Shown: positions 15,959-25,821 of the stretch, piece after piece | Numbering within the stretch: position 1 is the stretch's first letter | How the letters are laid out: the number at the start of each line of letters is the position of its first letter | From: an uncultured Clostridia bacterium | GTDB lineage: Bacteria; Bacillota_A; Clostridia; TANB77; CAG-508 | Assembly (NCBI GenBank): GCA_947594095.1 | Contig: CANQEA010000005.1 | Location: forward strand, 1 to 47,773 | Direction of reading: 5' to 3' | Length of the DNA: 47,773 nucleotides | Position numbers and translations under genes: made by a program | The notes under the pieces: generated by a model | Told to the model about the DNA's origin: nothing | The model's database searches: none | What the model saw: only the letters and a program-made list of their open reading frames with translations

Positions 15959-16820
15959 ACTTACATGGTTCAACATGAACTACGGTTCTATAAACCTTAT
16001 CTAACTTAGTTACTGAATTTTCTAAGTCGTCAGCTAAATTATGACTATCTAATGTAGTCATAGATCCATTTACGCAAATAGTAATAAAAACTAAATATTG
16101 ATTTCCAACAGGAACAGACATTATATCTTTAGCATTTTGTATTTCAGAATAACTTTGACAAATATCATAAATTTGTTTTTTAGTTTTATCATCAATGCTA
16201 ATATCCATTAAAACATTATAGCTTTCTATAAAAATAGTAACACCTGTATAGCAAATCCAAAGAGAAATACCAATACCGACTACACTATCAAACCAATAAA
16301 TATTAAGTCTTGTAAAAAGTATAGAAATTAAAGTAAAAGTAGTAACGACGCAGTCATTTCTATGATCTTTCATGCTAGCTTGTAGTAATATATTATCATA
16401 TTTTTTAAAAGCTCTTTTTGTATATAAATATAAAGCTAGTTTTACAATAATTGTTGCAATACAAACTATAATTAAAAACCAAGAAAAAATAAGTGTGCTT
16501 CCAGTAACTAAAGTTATAATAGAATCATAAAGAAGTTTTGCTGACACTAATATCATTGAAATACTTATAAACATTGAGAAAATATATTCAGCTTTACCAT
16601 GACCTAAATTATGATCTTCGTCGCCAGGTACACTTGCTATTTTATTACCAATAAACGTCATAAGTGATGCAAAAATATCTCCTGCACTATTAAAACTATC
16701 AGCTATCATCGCTTGGCTTTTGCTTATAAATCCAACAGTAGCTTTTATAATTAGTAAAAATATATTTCCTATAATTCCTAATATACCAACTTTTTTAGTT
16801 ATTTTAAAACGTTCTTCCAT
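15957..16820 (-). CDS. Cation diffusion facilitator (CDF) transporter
   Basis: 287 residues with six predicted membrane helices and the CDF metal-site pattern ADSFNSAGD in helix 2 and HNLGHGKAEYI before helix 3, then a cytosolic C-terminal domain. Exports divalent cations (Zn, Fe, Mn, Co) in exchange for protons; the substrate is not predictable. Asn replaces the second Asp of the usual DxxxD in TM2 (DSFNSAGD), a variant seen in some subfamilies. The start at 16820 is chosen for AAAGGA upstream and the standard MEERFKI N terminus. Confidence 0.9.
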   Translation of the reverse strand: MEERFKITKKVGILGIIGNIFLLIIKATVGFISKSQAMIADSFNSAGDIFASLMTFIGNKIASVPGDEDHNLGHGKAEYIFSMFISISMILVSAKLLYDSIITLVTGSTLIFSWFLIIVCIATIIVKLALYLYTKRAFKKYDNILLQASMKDHRNDCVVTTFTLISILFTRLNIYWFDSVVGIGISLWICYTGVTIFIESYNVLMDISIDDKTKKQIYDICQSYSEIQNAKDIMSVPVGNQYLVFITICVNGSMTTLDSHNLADDLENSVTKLDKVYRTVVHVEPCK

Positions 16821-16956
16821 TTTAAAATTCCTTTCATTCTTGAAAAATAGTAAATTTATATTATTATAACAGAATATTTCCAAATTTGCAAAAATATTAC
16901 AAATGTGCTATAATTAATTTGTACAAAAGTTGAAATCTTAAGAGGTGAATAAAAAA

Positions 16957-17298
16957 ATGGATGTGCTTGCATTTATATATATACTTGTTTTCCTTGTATT
17001 TGCACTTATTGCATATGCAGTACTGCAAATAAAAATGTTTGGAATAAAAGTTAAAGACTTTTGGTCATTTATAGAAGCAAACCAAATGTTAGATAGATTA
17101 TATAATTTTGCAAAACAATATGAAAAAATGTCTCCACAAGAACAAGTAATCTATATGTCAGAGGCAGAAAAAATATTTATTGCATTTGATAAAGTCCCAG
17201 ATATGTTATGGGAAGAAGAATATGAAAAATATAGAGAAGTCCTAACAAAATATAAAGATATAAAATTAATAAGATGGGGAGAACAACAAAAGACCTAA
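16957..17298 (+). CDS. Membrane-anchored hypothetical protein, 113 aa
   Basis: One N-terminal transmembrane helix (FIYILVFLVFALIAYAVL), then a charged cytosolic or extracellular helical domain with WSFIEANQMLDRLYNFAKQYEKM and a conserved-looking FDKVPDMLWEEEYEKY. Family not recognised. The start at 16957 follows AGAGGTGA; the alternative GTG at 16945 lies inside that site. It is monocistronic, with its terminator at 17294. Confidence 0.7.
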   Translation: MDVLAFIYILVFLVFALIAYAVLQIKMFGIKVKDFWSFIEANQMLDRLYNFAKQYEKMSPQEQVIYMSEAEKIFIAFDKVPDMLWEEEYEKYREVLTKYKDIKLIRWGEQQKT

Positions 17299-17329
17299 GA
17301 TTAAAATATAAAATCTTAGGCTTTTTTTA
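17294..17329 (+). terminator. Terminator after the 113-aa membrane protein
   Basis: Stem cctaagatt/aatcttagg with T7. The same stem appears in the rplS terminator at 40814-40866. Confidence 0.85.
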
Positions 17330-17334
17330 TTTTT

Positions 17335-17859
17335 CTAATTTATACATAATATTGTGTAGATATATCTAAATGTTTTATGTTTAAATAGTCTTTCTTTTAT
17401 TACATCAAATGTTTCCTGCATAGCACAGTGTTTATCAACAAAAGTTAAAATAAATCCTTCTATTGAACGTGGAAAAGCAAGAGTTACTGGCCACATATGT
17501 TTAATGATAATATCTTTCTCTTTTTCATTTAAATCAAATAGTTTACAAGCATTATCACATGCTATTTGACCATGTGTAAAAGCATGTAGACCTTTTCTAT
17601 CGTCTTGACGTTTTCTCCAGTCATATAAAAACAAGTCATGTAACATGGCTGCACGTGTTGCAGAAACATAGTCTAAATTATATTTTTTACAAATAAGATA
17701 ACAATAATATGCAGCAGTATAACAATGTTCATAACATGATGTGTTATAATGTTGTCTATATTTTTTCATTTCTTGTACTGTTTCATTATTTACTAATTCT
17801 TCTACTATATGTAAAAATTCAGTATCTTTTTCAATCAACTTTTTCAAATATGTTCTCAT
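17335..17859 (-). CDS. HD-domain phosphohydrolase
   Basis: 174 residues of the HD superfamily. Metal ligands are visible as H in CYEHCY, the HD pair in AAMLHDLFLYDW, H in KHMW and D in FVDKHC. Such small HD proteins hydrolyse nucleotides or other phosphate esters; the family includes the putative YfbR/YqeK-like enzymes, but the substrate here is unknown. The start at 17859 follows AAAAGGA; the longer reading adds eight residues. It is monocistronic. Confidence 0.85.
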   Translation of the reverse strand: MRTYLKKLIEKDTEFLHIVEELVNNETVQEMKKYRQHYNTSCYEHCYTAAYYCYLICKKYNLDYVSATRAAMLHDLFLYDWRKRQDDRKGLHAFTHGQIACDNACKLFDLNEKEKDIIIKHMWPVTLAFPRSIEGFILTFVDKHCAMQETFDVIKERLFKHKTFRYIYTILCIN

Positions 17860-18025
17860 AAAATTAAATCCTTTTATTTTCAATTATCCCTTCTTTTATA
17901 TTATAACATAAATTGAATAAAAAGTACAAGTTTTACAAAAAAATTTATTTACATTTTATTTTTTGTAGTATATAATATAAACGTATTAGAAGAAAAGAAC
18001 TTTATAAAAGAAAGGGGTGCATATT

Positions 18026-18188
18026 ATGAATGTAAAAATAACAAACAATAAATCAAAAACAAAATTTAGACTTTTATTAGAATTAATGTCAACTCAAAAT
18101 AAACTAAGAAATGGAACTTTAAAGCGGATACCCAGCAGAAGATGTATTTTATGAATTAGAGGAGTTGATAAAAAGCAAAACCAAATAA
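18026..18188 (+). CDS. RelB/ParD-type antitoxin with CGG +1 shift
   Basis: 53 residues after the shift. The unshifted frame ends eight codons beyond CGG 18125-18127; the +1 frame reads LK-GYPAEDVFYELEELIKSKTK, ending just before the toxin frame as antitoxins do. The N-terminal part is MNVKITNNKSKTKFRLLLELMS. SD AAAGGGG. Antitoxins of this class bind DNA and neutralise the ParE/RelE toxin. If the shift is inefficient, toxin would be under-neutralised, so the shift could regulate the module. Confidence 0.65.
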
Positions 18189-18204
18189 TTATAAAATTAT
18201 TATA

Positions 18205-18465
18205 TTGGAAAACGCTAGACGTTCTATTTATCGTCATGTAGATTTTTTAGCTAATATTAATGTAAAAGCAGCTAAAAGATTATTAATTCAAATAAAAAAA
18301 GAAATTTTATCTTTAAAATATATGCCATATAAATGGCCTAAAGTCATCATTTTTAATCAAAGTTATAGAAAGTTAGTTCTAAACAAGAAAATCACGATAT
18401 TATATTTCATAAAAGATAATATTATTTACATTGATAATGTAATTGATAATAGACAAGGAAGATAA
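18205..18465 (+). CDS. ParE/RelE-family toxin
   Basis: 86 residues from the TTG start: ENARRSIYRHVDFLANINVKAAKRLLIQI...YRKLVLNKKITILYFIKDNIIYIDNVIDNRQ, the ParE/RelE fold. Usual members begin about eight residues earlier (YKIIILENAR), and that sequence is open upstream to 18172 without an ATG/GTG/TTG, so either an ATT/ATA start or the TTG at 18205 is used. The gene follows the antitoxin by 16 bp. RelE-type members cleave mRNA; ParE-type members poison gyrase. Confidence 0.72.
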   Translation: MENARRSIYRHVDFLANINVKAAKRLLIQIKKEILSLKYMPYKWPKVIIFNQSYRKLVLNKKITILYFIKDNIIYIDNVIDNRQGR

Positions 18466-18487
18466 TTTTAATAATACAATTATAATA

Positions 18488-19472
<985 letters not shown>

Positions 19473-19587
19473 AGTAACCTCCATTTTTATATTAAAATTC
19501 ATTAATATAATATGTGAATGGAAAATAAAATTGACAAAATTATTTATAAATTATTAACAAATAAAAAGATTATACGAGGAGGTAAAA

Positions 19588-20640
19588 ATGAACGAATCAA
19601 ACAATCTAGATGAAATAAATATAGATGATTTATATAATAAAATAATTAATAGAATAGAAATAGCCAAAAGAAATATAGCATTAAAAGTAAATGAAGAAAT
19701 GACAATATTATATTGGAATATTGGAAAAGATATAACTGAAAATATCTTAAATTATAAAAAAGCTGGATATGGGAAGGCTGTGATAAAAAAATTGAGTCAA
19801 AAGCTGACAAATAAATATGGACGAGGTTATAGTAGTGCAAATTTATTTAGAATGTTAAAAATTTATGAATATTATCCAAATTTTAAAAAATTCTCGACAC
19901 TGTCGAGAAAATTAAGTTGGTCACATTTTGTTGAGCTTTTACAAGTTAAAGATAGTTTAAAAAGAGATTTTTACACAACGATGTGTAAAAATGAACTTTG
20001 GGGAGTTAGAACATTAAGAGAAAGAATTAGCTCAGCACTATTTGAAAGAACTATAATATCTAAACTGCCAGAGCAAACCATTGTAAATGATTTGAAATTA
20101 CTAAACAAAGAAAATAAGATGACAACTAATTTGTTTTTTAGAGATCCATATATATTAGATTTTTTGGATTTAAAAGATACTTATAGTGAGAAAGATTTAG
20201 AAAATGCAATTATAAGTGAATTAGAAAAGTTCATTTTAGAAATGGGAAATGATTTTGCTTTTTTAGCTAGGCAAAAGAGAATAACAATAGACGGAGAAGA
20301 TTATTATATAGACTTATTATTCTATCATAGAAAAATGAAAAGATTAGTAGTTATAGAATTAAGGCTAGACAAATTTAGACCAGAATATAAAGGTCAGGTT
20401 GAATTATATTTGAAATGGTTAGATAAGTATGAAAAAGCTGAAGGAGAAGAAACACCAATTGCAATCATATTGTGTGCTACAAAAAGTGATATGATGGCAC
20501 AATTATTAGAATTAGATAATAGTGGAATACATGTAGCACAATATTTGACAGAATATGTACCAAAAGAAGTATTGGAACAAAAATTTATGGATAGTATTGA
20601 AAAGGCTAAAATTCAATTAGAACAAAGAAACAATATTTAA
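19588..20640 (+). CDS. DUF1016 (YhcG) PD-(D/E)XK nuclease-like protein
   Basis: 350 residues. N-terminal DUF1016_N helical domain (LYWNIGKDI, GYGKAVIKKLSQKL, FSTLSRKLSWSHFVELLQV), then the PDDEXK nuclease domain with YIDLLFYHRKMKRLVVIELRLDKFRPEYKGQVELYLKW. The D, E and K/Q positions are retained, though the usual ELK is ELR. YhcG proteins are often found near restriction-modification loci; here the gene is alone. SD GAGGAGG, monocistronic. DNA-processing or defence role inferred. Confidence 0.85.
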   Translation: MNESNNLDEINIDDLYNKIINRIEIAKRNIALKVNEEMTILYWNIGKDITENILNYKKAGYGKAVIKKLSQKLTNKYGRGYSSANLFRMLKIYEYYPNFKKFSTLSRKLSWSHFVELLQVKDSLKRDFYTTMCKNELWGVRTLRERISSALFERTIISKLPEQTIVNDLKLLNKENKMTTNLFFRDPYILDFLDLKDTYSEKDLENAIISELEKFILEMGNDFAFLARQKRITIDGEDYYIDLLFYHRKMKRLVVIELRLDKFRPEYKGQVELYLKWLDKYEKAEGEETPIAIILCATKSDMMAQLLELDNSGIHVAQYLTEYVPKEVLEQKFMDSIEKAKIQLEQRNNI

Positions 20641-20709
20641 TAAATTATTTAATTGCTTATGTATTTAAAGTAAAGATGTGCAATAGATTCTATAATTTTT
20701 TAAATCATG

Positions 20710-20738
20710 TTGATTTTTAAAATTAACCATGCTATACT
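20710..20738 (+). promoter_or_regulatory. Promoter of murD
   Basis: TTGATT at 20710-20715, a 17-nt spacer and TATACT at 20733-20738. The remaining ~115 bp leader shows no gene. Confidence 0.6.
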
Positions 20739-20855
20739 ATCTAATGTAGAAAATGGAAATTGCAGATGTAATTTTTGTCTCAATAAGTGATTATAATTTG
20801 TAATATTTTTATCATATAATATGCAATTTGCATATTATAAACCGGAGGTATAATT

Positions 20856-22256
20856 ATGGAATACATAAACAAAAAGTTAGAAGAGTTTAATGAATTTATA
20901 AAATTTAGAAAAATTGCAATAATTGGATTAGGAGTAAGTAACTTGCCACTTCTTGATTACTTATATGAAAAAAAAGCAAAAGTTACTGTTTTTGATAATA
21001 GAAATATAGATGGAATAAGCAAAGAAATAATGGACAAAATAACTTCATATGGTTTTGAATTTTCATTTGGTGAAGATTCTTTAAAAAATTTAAAAGGATT
21101 CAATTTAATTTTTAGGTCACCAAGTTGTCTGCCAACTACAAAAGAATTACAAGAAGAAGCAAATAATGGGGCAATAGTTACAACTGAAATTGAAATGTTA
21201 ATGGAAATGGCTCCTTGTAGAATTGTTGGAGTAACAGGAAGTGATGGAAAAACAACAACAACTAGTTTAATACGTAGTATTTTAAAAAATGCAGGCTATA
21301 ATGTTTACTTGGGTGGAAATATTGGAACACCACTATTTACAAGATTAGGAGAAATGAAGCCAGAAGACATTTTAGTGCTAGAATTAAGCAGTTTTCAATT
21401 AATGGGTATGAAAGTAAGTCCAGATATAGCTGTTATTACTAATATAACACCAAATCATTTAAATATTCACAAAGATTATGAAGAGTACATAGATGCAAAG
21501 AAAAATATTTTTAAATATCAAAATGAAAATGGAATTTTAGTATTAAACTATGATAATGAAATAACAAGAAATTGTGGAAAAGAAGCTAATGGAAAAGTTA
21601 TCTATTTTAGTAGTAAACAAAAACTAGAAGATGGTTATATAGTAGATGAAGGTGTAATTAAAGAATGTCAAGATAAAGTAAGAAAACATATTTTAGACAC
21701 TAAAACAGTTAATTTAAGAGGGACACATAATTTTGAAAATATAGCTACTGCAATAGCAGCAACAAGAACATTAGTAGATATAGATGTAGCCATAAAAAGT
21801 GTACAAGAATTTTTACCAGTTGAACATAGACTAGAACTAATAAGAGAAATAGATAATGTCAAATGGTATAATGACTCTGTAAGCTCTTCACCAACAAGGA
21901 CAATTGCAGGACTAAAATCATTTGACGAAGAAATAGTTTTAATTGCAGGAGGATATGATAAAAATTTAGATTATACACCACTTGCAAAACCAATTGTAGA
22001 AAAAGTTAAAAATTTAATTTTAATTGGTCAAACATCAGGTAAAATCTTTGAATGTGTAAAACAAGAATTGGAAAATCAAGGAAAAGAATTACCAATTTAT
22101 ATGTGTGATAATTTAGAAAAAACTGTAGAAATTGCAAAAAAAGTTGCAAAAGAAGGGCAAGTTGTTTTATTTTCACCTGCTAGTGCAAGCTTTGATATGT
22201 TTAAAAATTTTGCGGATAGGGGAGAAAAATTTAAAAAAATAGTAAATAGCTTGTAA
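20856..22256 (+). CDS. murD: UDP-N-acetylmuramoyl-L-alanine--D-glutamate ligase
   Basis: 466 residues. Adds D-Glu to UDP-MurNAc-L-Ala. N-terminal nucleotide-binding domain (KIAIIGLGVSNLPLLDYL), ATP P-loop GVTGSDGKTTTTSL, central motifs NITPNHLNIH and GTHNFENIATAI, and C-terminal YNDSVSSSPTRTIAGL with GGYDKNLDY. Intact, unlike murC: it contains no in-frame CGG. It stands alone, not in a dcw cluster. SD CCGGAGG. Confidence 0.97.
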   Translation: MEYINKKLEEFNEFIKFRKIAIIGLGVSNLPLLDYLYEKKAKVTVFDNRNIDGISKEIMDKITSYGFEFSFGEDSLKNLKGFNLIFRSPSCLPTTKELQEEANNGAIVTTEIEMLMEMAPCRIVGVTGSDGKTTTTSLIRSILKNAGYNVYLGGNIGTPLFTRLGEMKPEDILVLELSSFQLMGMKVSPDIAVITNITPNHLNIHKDYEEYIDAKKNIFKYQNENGILVLNYDNEITRNCGKEANGKVIYFSSKQKLEDGYIVDEGVIKECQDKVRKHILDTKTVNLRGTHNFENIATAIAATRTLVDIDVAIKSVQEFLPVEHRLELIREIDNVKWYNDSVSSSPTRTIAGLKSFDEEIVLIAGGYDKNLDYTPLAKPIVEKVKNLILIGQTSGKIFECVKQELENQGKELPIYMCDNLEKTVEIAKKVAKEGQVVLFSPASASFDMFKNFADRGEKFKKIVNSL

Positions 22257-22370
22257 CATATACAAACCTTATTTCATATTATATACAAAATGTAATGAGG
22301 TTGTAGTTGAAAAATAATTATTTTAATTCTTTTCCAACTAAATTAAAACCTTGGAAAGGAATGATTTTAA

Positions 22371-22976
22371 TTGTCTTATGATGAATACATAAGAAGCATC
22401 TTAGGTTATCCAAATAACAACTTATATAACGAAGAAAATAATTTCTATGACACAGGATATAGTGATTTTTACAGAGGCGATAATGAATTAGAACCAGAGC
22501 TAGAAGACTGTTATCCAGAAATCTACAAAGTAGTATATCCAATGGTAAAAAAAGCTTGTAATGAAAATCAAGGGCCTTATAACAGAGATACAGTTGAAAA
22601 ATTAACTGATGAAATTTATTATGCAATAGAAGGCGACAATAACATTAACATAAACATTAATTTAAATAATGATGTTAAAACAAACCCTTCATCTAGCAAT
22701 ATGAACAGAAACACTATGACTAAAGTAGATGTTAAACAAAGAGAAAATATGCAAGCAAATACTAAAAGAGAAGATAGAGAATCTAGAAGACAAAATGGTA
22801 ATTTAAGGGATATTATAAAAATTTTACTACTTAGAGAATTATTAAATAGACCAAATCGTCCAAGGCCACCTATGAGACCACCATTTCCAGGAGGTCCGGG
22901 GCCAAGGCCACCATATCCTGGAGGTCCAAGACCACCATTTCCAAGAGCAATTGAAAATGATTTATATGAATACTAA
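22371..22976 (+). CDS. Proline-rich probable coat/surface protein
   Basis: 201 residues from the TTG start after GGAAAGGA. Acidic N-terminal region (DEYIRSILGYPNNN, ELEPELEDCYPEIYKVVYPMVKKAC), an Asn-rich stretch (NININLNNDVK), a basic helix, then proline-glycine repeats of the type RPPFPGG/RPPYPGG. No signal peptide or membrane helix. Small Clostridia proteins with a YPEIY..VYPMVKKAC block are often spore-associated, but I cannot name the family. Monocistronic with a terminator at 22985. Confidence 0.6.
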   Translation: MSYDEYIRSILGYPNNNLYNEENNFYDTGYSDFYRGDNELEPELEDCYPEIYKVVYPMVKKACNENQGPYNRDTVEKLTDEIYYAIEGDNNINININLNNDVKTNPSSSNMNRNTMTKVDVKQRENMQANTKREDRESRRQNGNLRDIIKILLLRELLNRPNRPRPPMRPPFPGGPGPRPPYPGGPRPPFPRAIENDLYEY

Positions 22977-22984
22977 AATTTTCC

Positions 22985-23020
22985 AAATATGCAAATTAAT
23001 TTTTGCATATTTTATTTTTT
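22985..23020 (+). terminator. Terminator after the Pro-rich gene
   Basis: Perfect 11 bp stem aaatatgcaaa/tttgcatattt followed by TATTTTTT. Confidence 0.85.
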
Positions 23021-23065
23021 ATTGTAAAAAATAAAATTGAGTAAATTTGAAAGGTGGTAAAAAAG

Positions 23066-23515
23066 ATGAAAGTTCAAGATTGTATGTGTAATGATGTATG
23101 TTGTGTTAAACCAGATACAAATGTATATGAAGTTGCAAAATTAATGAATCAAAATCATATAGGTTGTGTTCCAGTATGTAATGAAAACAATACTTTATGT
23201 GGCATAGTAACAGATAGAGATATTTTACTTCGTTCAGTTGTATGTGATAAAGATATAAAAAATACACCTGTAAGTGAAATAATGACATGTGATGTTTGTT
23301 CTTGTAACGAAAATGATGATGTAGAAAATGCTCAATTTAAAATGTCTCAAAATCAAATTAGAAGATTACCTGTATGTGATCAAAATAATCAAGTAATTGG
23401 TATTTTAACACTTGGAAATTTAGCACAAAATAATAATGAAATTGGTAAACAAGAAGTTTGTACAACAATAGGAAATATTTGTAATTGTCAAGGACAAACT
23501 AAAAATAATAATTAA
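23066..23515 (+). CDS. CBS-domain pair protein, cysteine-rich
   Basis: 149 residues with two CBS domains. CBS1 runs through VYEVAKLMNQNHIGCVPVCNENNTLCGIVTDRDILLR, CBS2 through ENAQFKMSQNQIRRLPVCDQNNQVIGILTLGNLA. CBS pairs bind adenosine ligands (AMP, ATP, SAM). Thirteen or so cysteines, including CMCNDVCC, DVCSC and CNC at the C terminus, are unusual and suggest redox or metal sensing. The start at 23066 follows AAAGGTGG. Confidence 0.88.
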   Translation: MKVQDCMCNDVCCVKPDTNVYEVAKLMNQNHIGCVPVCNENNTLCGIVTDRDILLRSVVCDKDIKNTPVSEIMTCDVCSCNENDDVENAQFKMSQNQIRRLPVCDQNNQVIGILTLGNLAQNNNEIGKQEVCTTIGNICNCQGQTKNNN

Positions 23516-23521
23516 AAATAT

Positions 23522-23573
23522 AAGCATATGATGGGATATGGCCATTATATGCTTATTTTTTTTTGATTAAATT
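23522..23573 (+). terminator. Terminator after the CBS gene
   Basis: Stem aagcatat/atatgctt with a long loop containing atgg/ccat, followed by a T9 tract. Confidence 0.8.
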
Positions 23574-23601
23574 AAAAAAATATGATATAATAGATTTAAT
23601 A
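23573..23601 (+). promoter_or_regulatory. Promoter of the triple-HTH gene
   Basis: TTGATT at 23573-23578, a 17-nt spacer and a perfect TATAAT at 23596-23601. It overlaps the end of the preceding terminator T-tract. Confidence 0.7.
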
Positions 23602-23646
23602 TAAAAAGATAAATCTACATTACACTTAAATAAAAAGGAGGTTACT

Positions 23647-24585
23647 ATGGCAAGAATAACAAGGAAAGAAGCTCAAAGAAAAAGACAGGAAAGAATGAAA
23701 AAAATTCCTGAACTATATAGAAGAGGCATAACAATAGAGAAAATGAAAGATATTTTCAAAACGTCTGCTTACAAAATATCAGGAGAGATAAATGAACTTA
23801 TAGATAAAGGATTAATCACAAGGGACATGATAAGAGAAAGAAATAATGTATTGAGAAATGGTGCAGCGAAAAGAATAGAGGAAAGATGCGCAGAAGTACT
23901 TTTATTATATGCACAAGGAAAAACGAACGATGAAATAAGTTCTATAGTTGGATGTTCCGACGCAACCATACAACATGATATGGCACGCCTAAAAAGAGAA
24001 GGTAAAATTACTAAAGAATTAGAAGATGAGAGAATAAAGAATTTTGAATCAAGAAAAACTGAAGGTAAGATAATAAAATCTTCCTCATACGGTTTTAATA
24101 ATAGAAGAAAAACAATATTAAAACTGTATTTACAAGGAAAAACCATCGATGAAATTGCTTCTATAACTCAAAGTAATAAAAAAACAATAAGTAATGATAT
24201 AGAATTCATGAAAAATTATAGAATTATTACAGAAAATGTATATGATACACAATTACAAGGTCCTAAAGATATGTTTAATGACTTTTTATTAGAATATAAA
24301 AAACAATTGAATGAAGGAAAACTTCAGAAAGAAAGGTTGCTAACAATAAAAACTATTGCAAATTATACAGGTAAATACCAACATGTGGTATTTGCAATAA
24401 AGGTACATATTAAATTTGGAAATAAAAAAACAGCAATTGAATTAATTGAAAAAAATATAAATAACAAATCTTATACGGAAGAACAAATAGAAAAGCTAAA
24501 AAAAATGAAAGAATATATAGAAAATAGGAAATATACACATCAAAGTAAAGGATTAGAGCTAGACGAAAAAGACAATACTCGCTAA
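23647..24585 (+). CDS. Protein with repeated helix-turn-helix units
   Basis: 312 residues, strongly basic. At least three related HTH-like units appear: IPELYRRGITIEKMKDIF..SAYKISGEIN, VLLLYAQGKTNDEISSIVGCSDATIQHDMARLKREG and ILKLYLQGKTIDEIASITQSNKKTISNDIEFMKNY. Each has the LYxxGKTxxEIAxxxxxxxxTIxxDI pattern of sigma-region-4-like HTH domains. Probably a DNA-binding regulator; the target is unknown. SD AAGGAGG. The 13 bp inverted repeat just downstream could be an operator. Confidence 0.75.
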   Translation: MARITRKEAQRKRQERMKKIPELYRRGITIEKMKDIFKTSAYKISGEINELIDKGLITRDMIRERNNVLRNGAAKRIEERCAEVLLLYAQGKTNDEISSIVGCSDATIQHDMARLKREGKITKELEDERIKNFESRKTEGKIIKSSSYGFNNRRKTILKLYLQGKTIDEIASITQSNKKTISNDIEFMKNYRIITENVYDTQLQGPKDMFNDFLLEYKKQLNEGKLQKERLLTIKTIANYTGKYQHVVFAIKVHIKFGNKKTAIELIEKNINNKSYTEEQIEKLKKMKEYIENRKYTHQSKGLELDEKDNTR

Positions 24586-24616
24586 TAATATAAGAAAAAT
24601 ATATTAAATTTCGTTT

Positions 24617-24661
24617 CTATTTTTAGTATAGAAAATAAAGTTCTACATATACTAAAAATAG
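24617..24661 (+). promoter_or_regulatory. 13 bp inverted repeat covering the RBS of the YtvI-like gene
   Basis: Arms 24617-24629 and 24649-24661 are perfect complements with a 19-nt loop. The right arm runs into the AGGAGGA ribosome site (24660-24666). In RNA this would hide the ribosome site; in DNA it is a dyad operator. There is no T-tract, so it is not a simple terminator. Confidence 0.55.
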
Positions 24662-24673
24662 GAGGAATCGAAA

Positions 24674-25771
24674 ATGATATTTGATAGGGCATATTGGACA
24701 AGAGTTGCTAAAAGAGTAATTTATGTAGCATTTTTATTGCTTGGATTATATTTAGCATTCAAATTGTCCATTTTTTATATGCCATTTTTAGTTGCATTTA
24801 TTATTTCTTTAATAATTGAACCTGCAATAAAATGGATTATGAGAAAAACAAAACTATCAAGAAGAACGAGTTCTATTATTATATTTTTGATAGTTTTATT
24901 AATAATACTAGGAATTTTGGCATGGGGCTTAATAACTTTATTTTCAGAATCATCAAATCTATTACAAGGATTAAATAATTATTTTGATAAAGCCTACATA
25001 CAATTTCAAAACTTTATTCACAGCTTTAATTTTGATAATATCCATTTATCAGACGAAATTTTAGGGGTTTTACAAAATTCAACAAGTGGATTTTTAGAAA
25101 CTATATCAAATTGGCTTAGAAATTCTTTAACAGGACTTATAAATGTAATAACTAGTATTCCTTCTATCGCAATATGTGTTGGAATTACAATAGTTGCCCT
25201 TTATTTTATTTGTGTAGATAAAATATATATATTAGATCAAATAGAACATCATTTGCCTAAAACGTGGGTGAAAAAAATAGGTAGACATTTTAATGAGTTA
25301 ATGGAAACTTTAGGAGGATATCTAAAAGCACAAGGAACCTTAATACTTGTTTCTTTTATTATATCTTTAATTGGTTTATATATTTTAGAATTTATTGGAT
25401 TTAATGTGCACTATCCACTTCTTATGGCATTATTTATTGGATTTGTAGATGCACTGCCAATACTTGGATCTGGGAGTGTAATGATACCTTGGGCCATTAT
25501 ATGTGCAATTAATGAAGATTGGAATTTGGGAATTGCAATTATAGTCTTATTAATTATTATGTCTGTTGTAAGACAATTTTTAGAGCCAAAACTTGTTAGC
25601 AGAAATATAGGAATACACCCAATATTTACATTAATTGCAATGTATACAGGATTTAAATTTATAGGAGTTTTTGGTCTTCTAATAGGACCAATAATTTTAA
25701 TTATATTTAAAAATATATTTTCAAGTTTAATAGATAGAGGTGTATTTAAAACTATATTTGACAAAAGATAA
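24674..25771 (+). CDS. ytvI: YtvI-like sporulation membrane protein (AI-2E transporter family)
   Basis: 365 residues, eight or so membrane helices, matching the AI-2E/PerM superfamily and most like the sporulation protein YtvI: FLLLGLYLAFKL, PFLVAFIISLIIEPAIKWIMRKTKLSRR, GGYLKAQGTLILVSFIISLIGL and GFVDALPILGSGSVMIPWAI...RQFLEPKLVSRNIGIHPIF. Transport activity of YtvI is not established. It fits with spoVM, spoVG and ylbJ. SD AGGAGGA, within a potential hairpin. Confidence 0.85.
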   Translation: MIFDRAYWTRVAKRVIYVAFLLLGLYLAFKLSIFYMPFLVAFIISLIIEPAIKWIMRKTKLSRRTSSIIIFLIVLLIILGILAWGLITLFSESSNLLQGLNNYFDKAYIQFQNFIHSFNFDNIHLSDEILGVLQNSTSGFLETISNWLRNSLTGLINVITSIPSIAICVGITIVALYFICVDKIYILDQIEHHLPKTWVKKIGRHFNELMETLGGYLKAQGTLILVSFIISLIGLYILEFIGFNVHYPLLMALFIGFVDALPILGSGSVMIPWAIICAINEDWNLGIAIIVLLIIMSVVRQFLEPKLVSRNIGIHPIFTLIAMYTGFKFIGVFGLLIGPIILIIFKNIFSSLIDRGVFKTIFDKR

Positions 25772-25772
25772 T

Positions 25773-25803
25773 AAGGAGAAGGTATATACTTTCTCCCTTT
25801 TAA
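25773..25803. terminator. Terminator between ytvI and guaA
   Basis: Stem aaggagaa/ttctccctt around gtatatac, followed by TTTTAAT. It lies between convergent genes. Confidence 0.7.
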
Positions 25804-25821
25804 TCTTTTACTATTAATATA

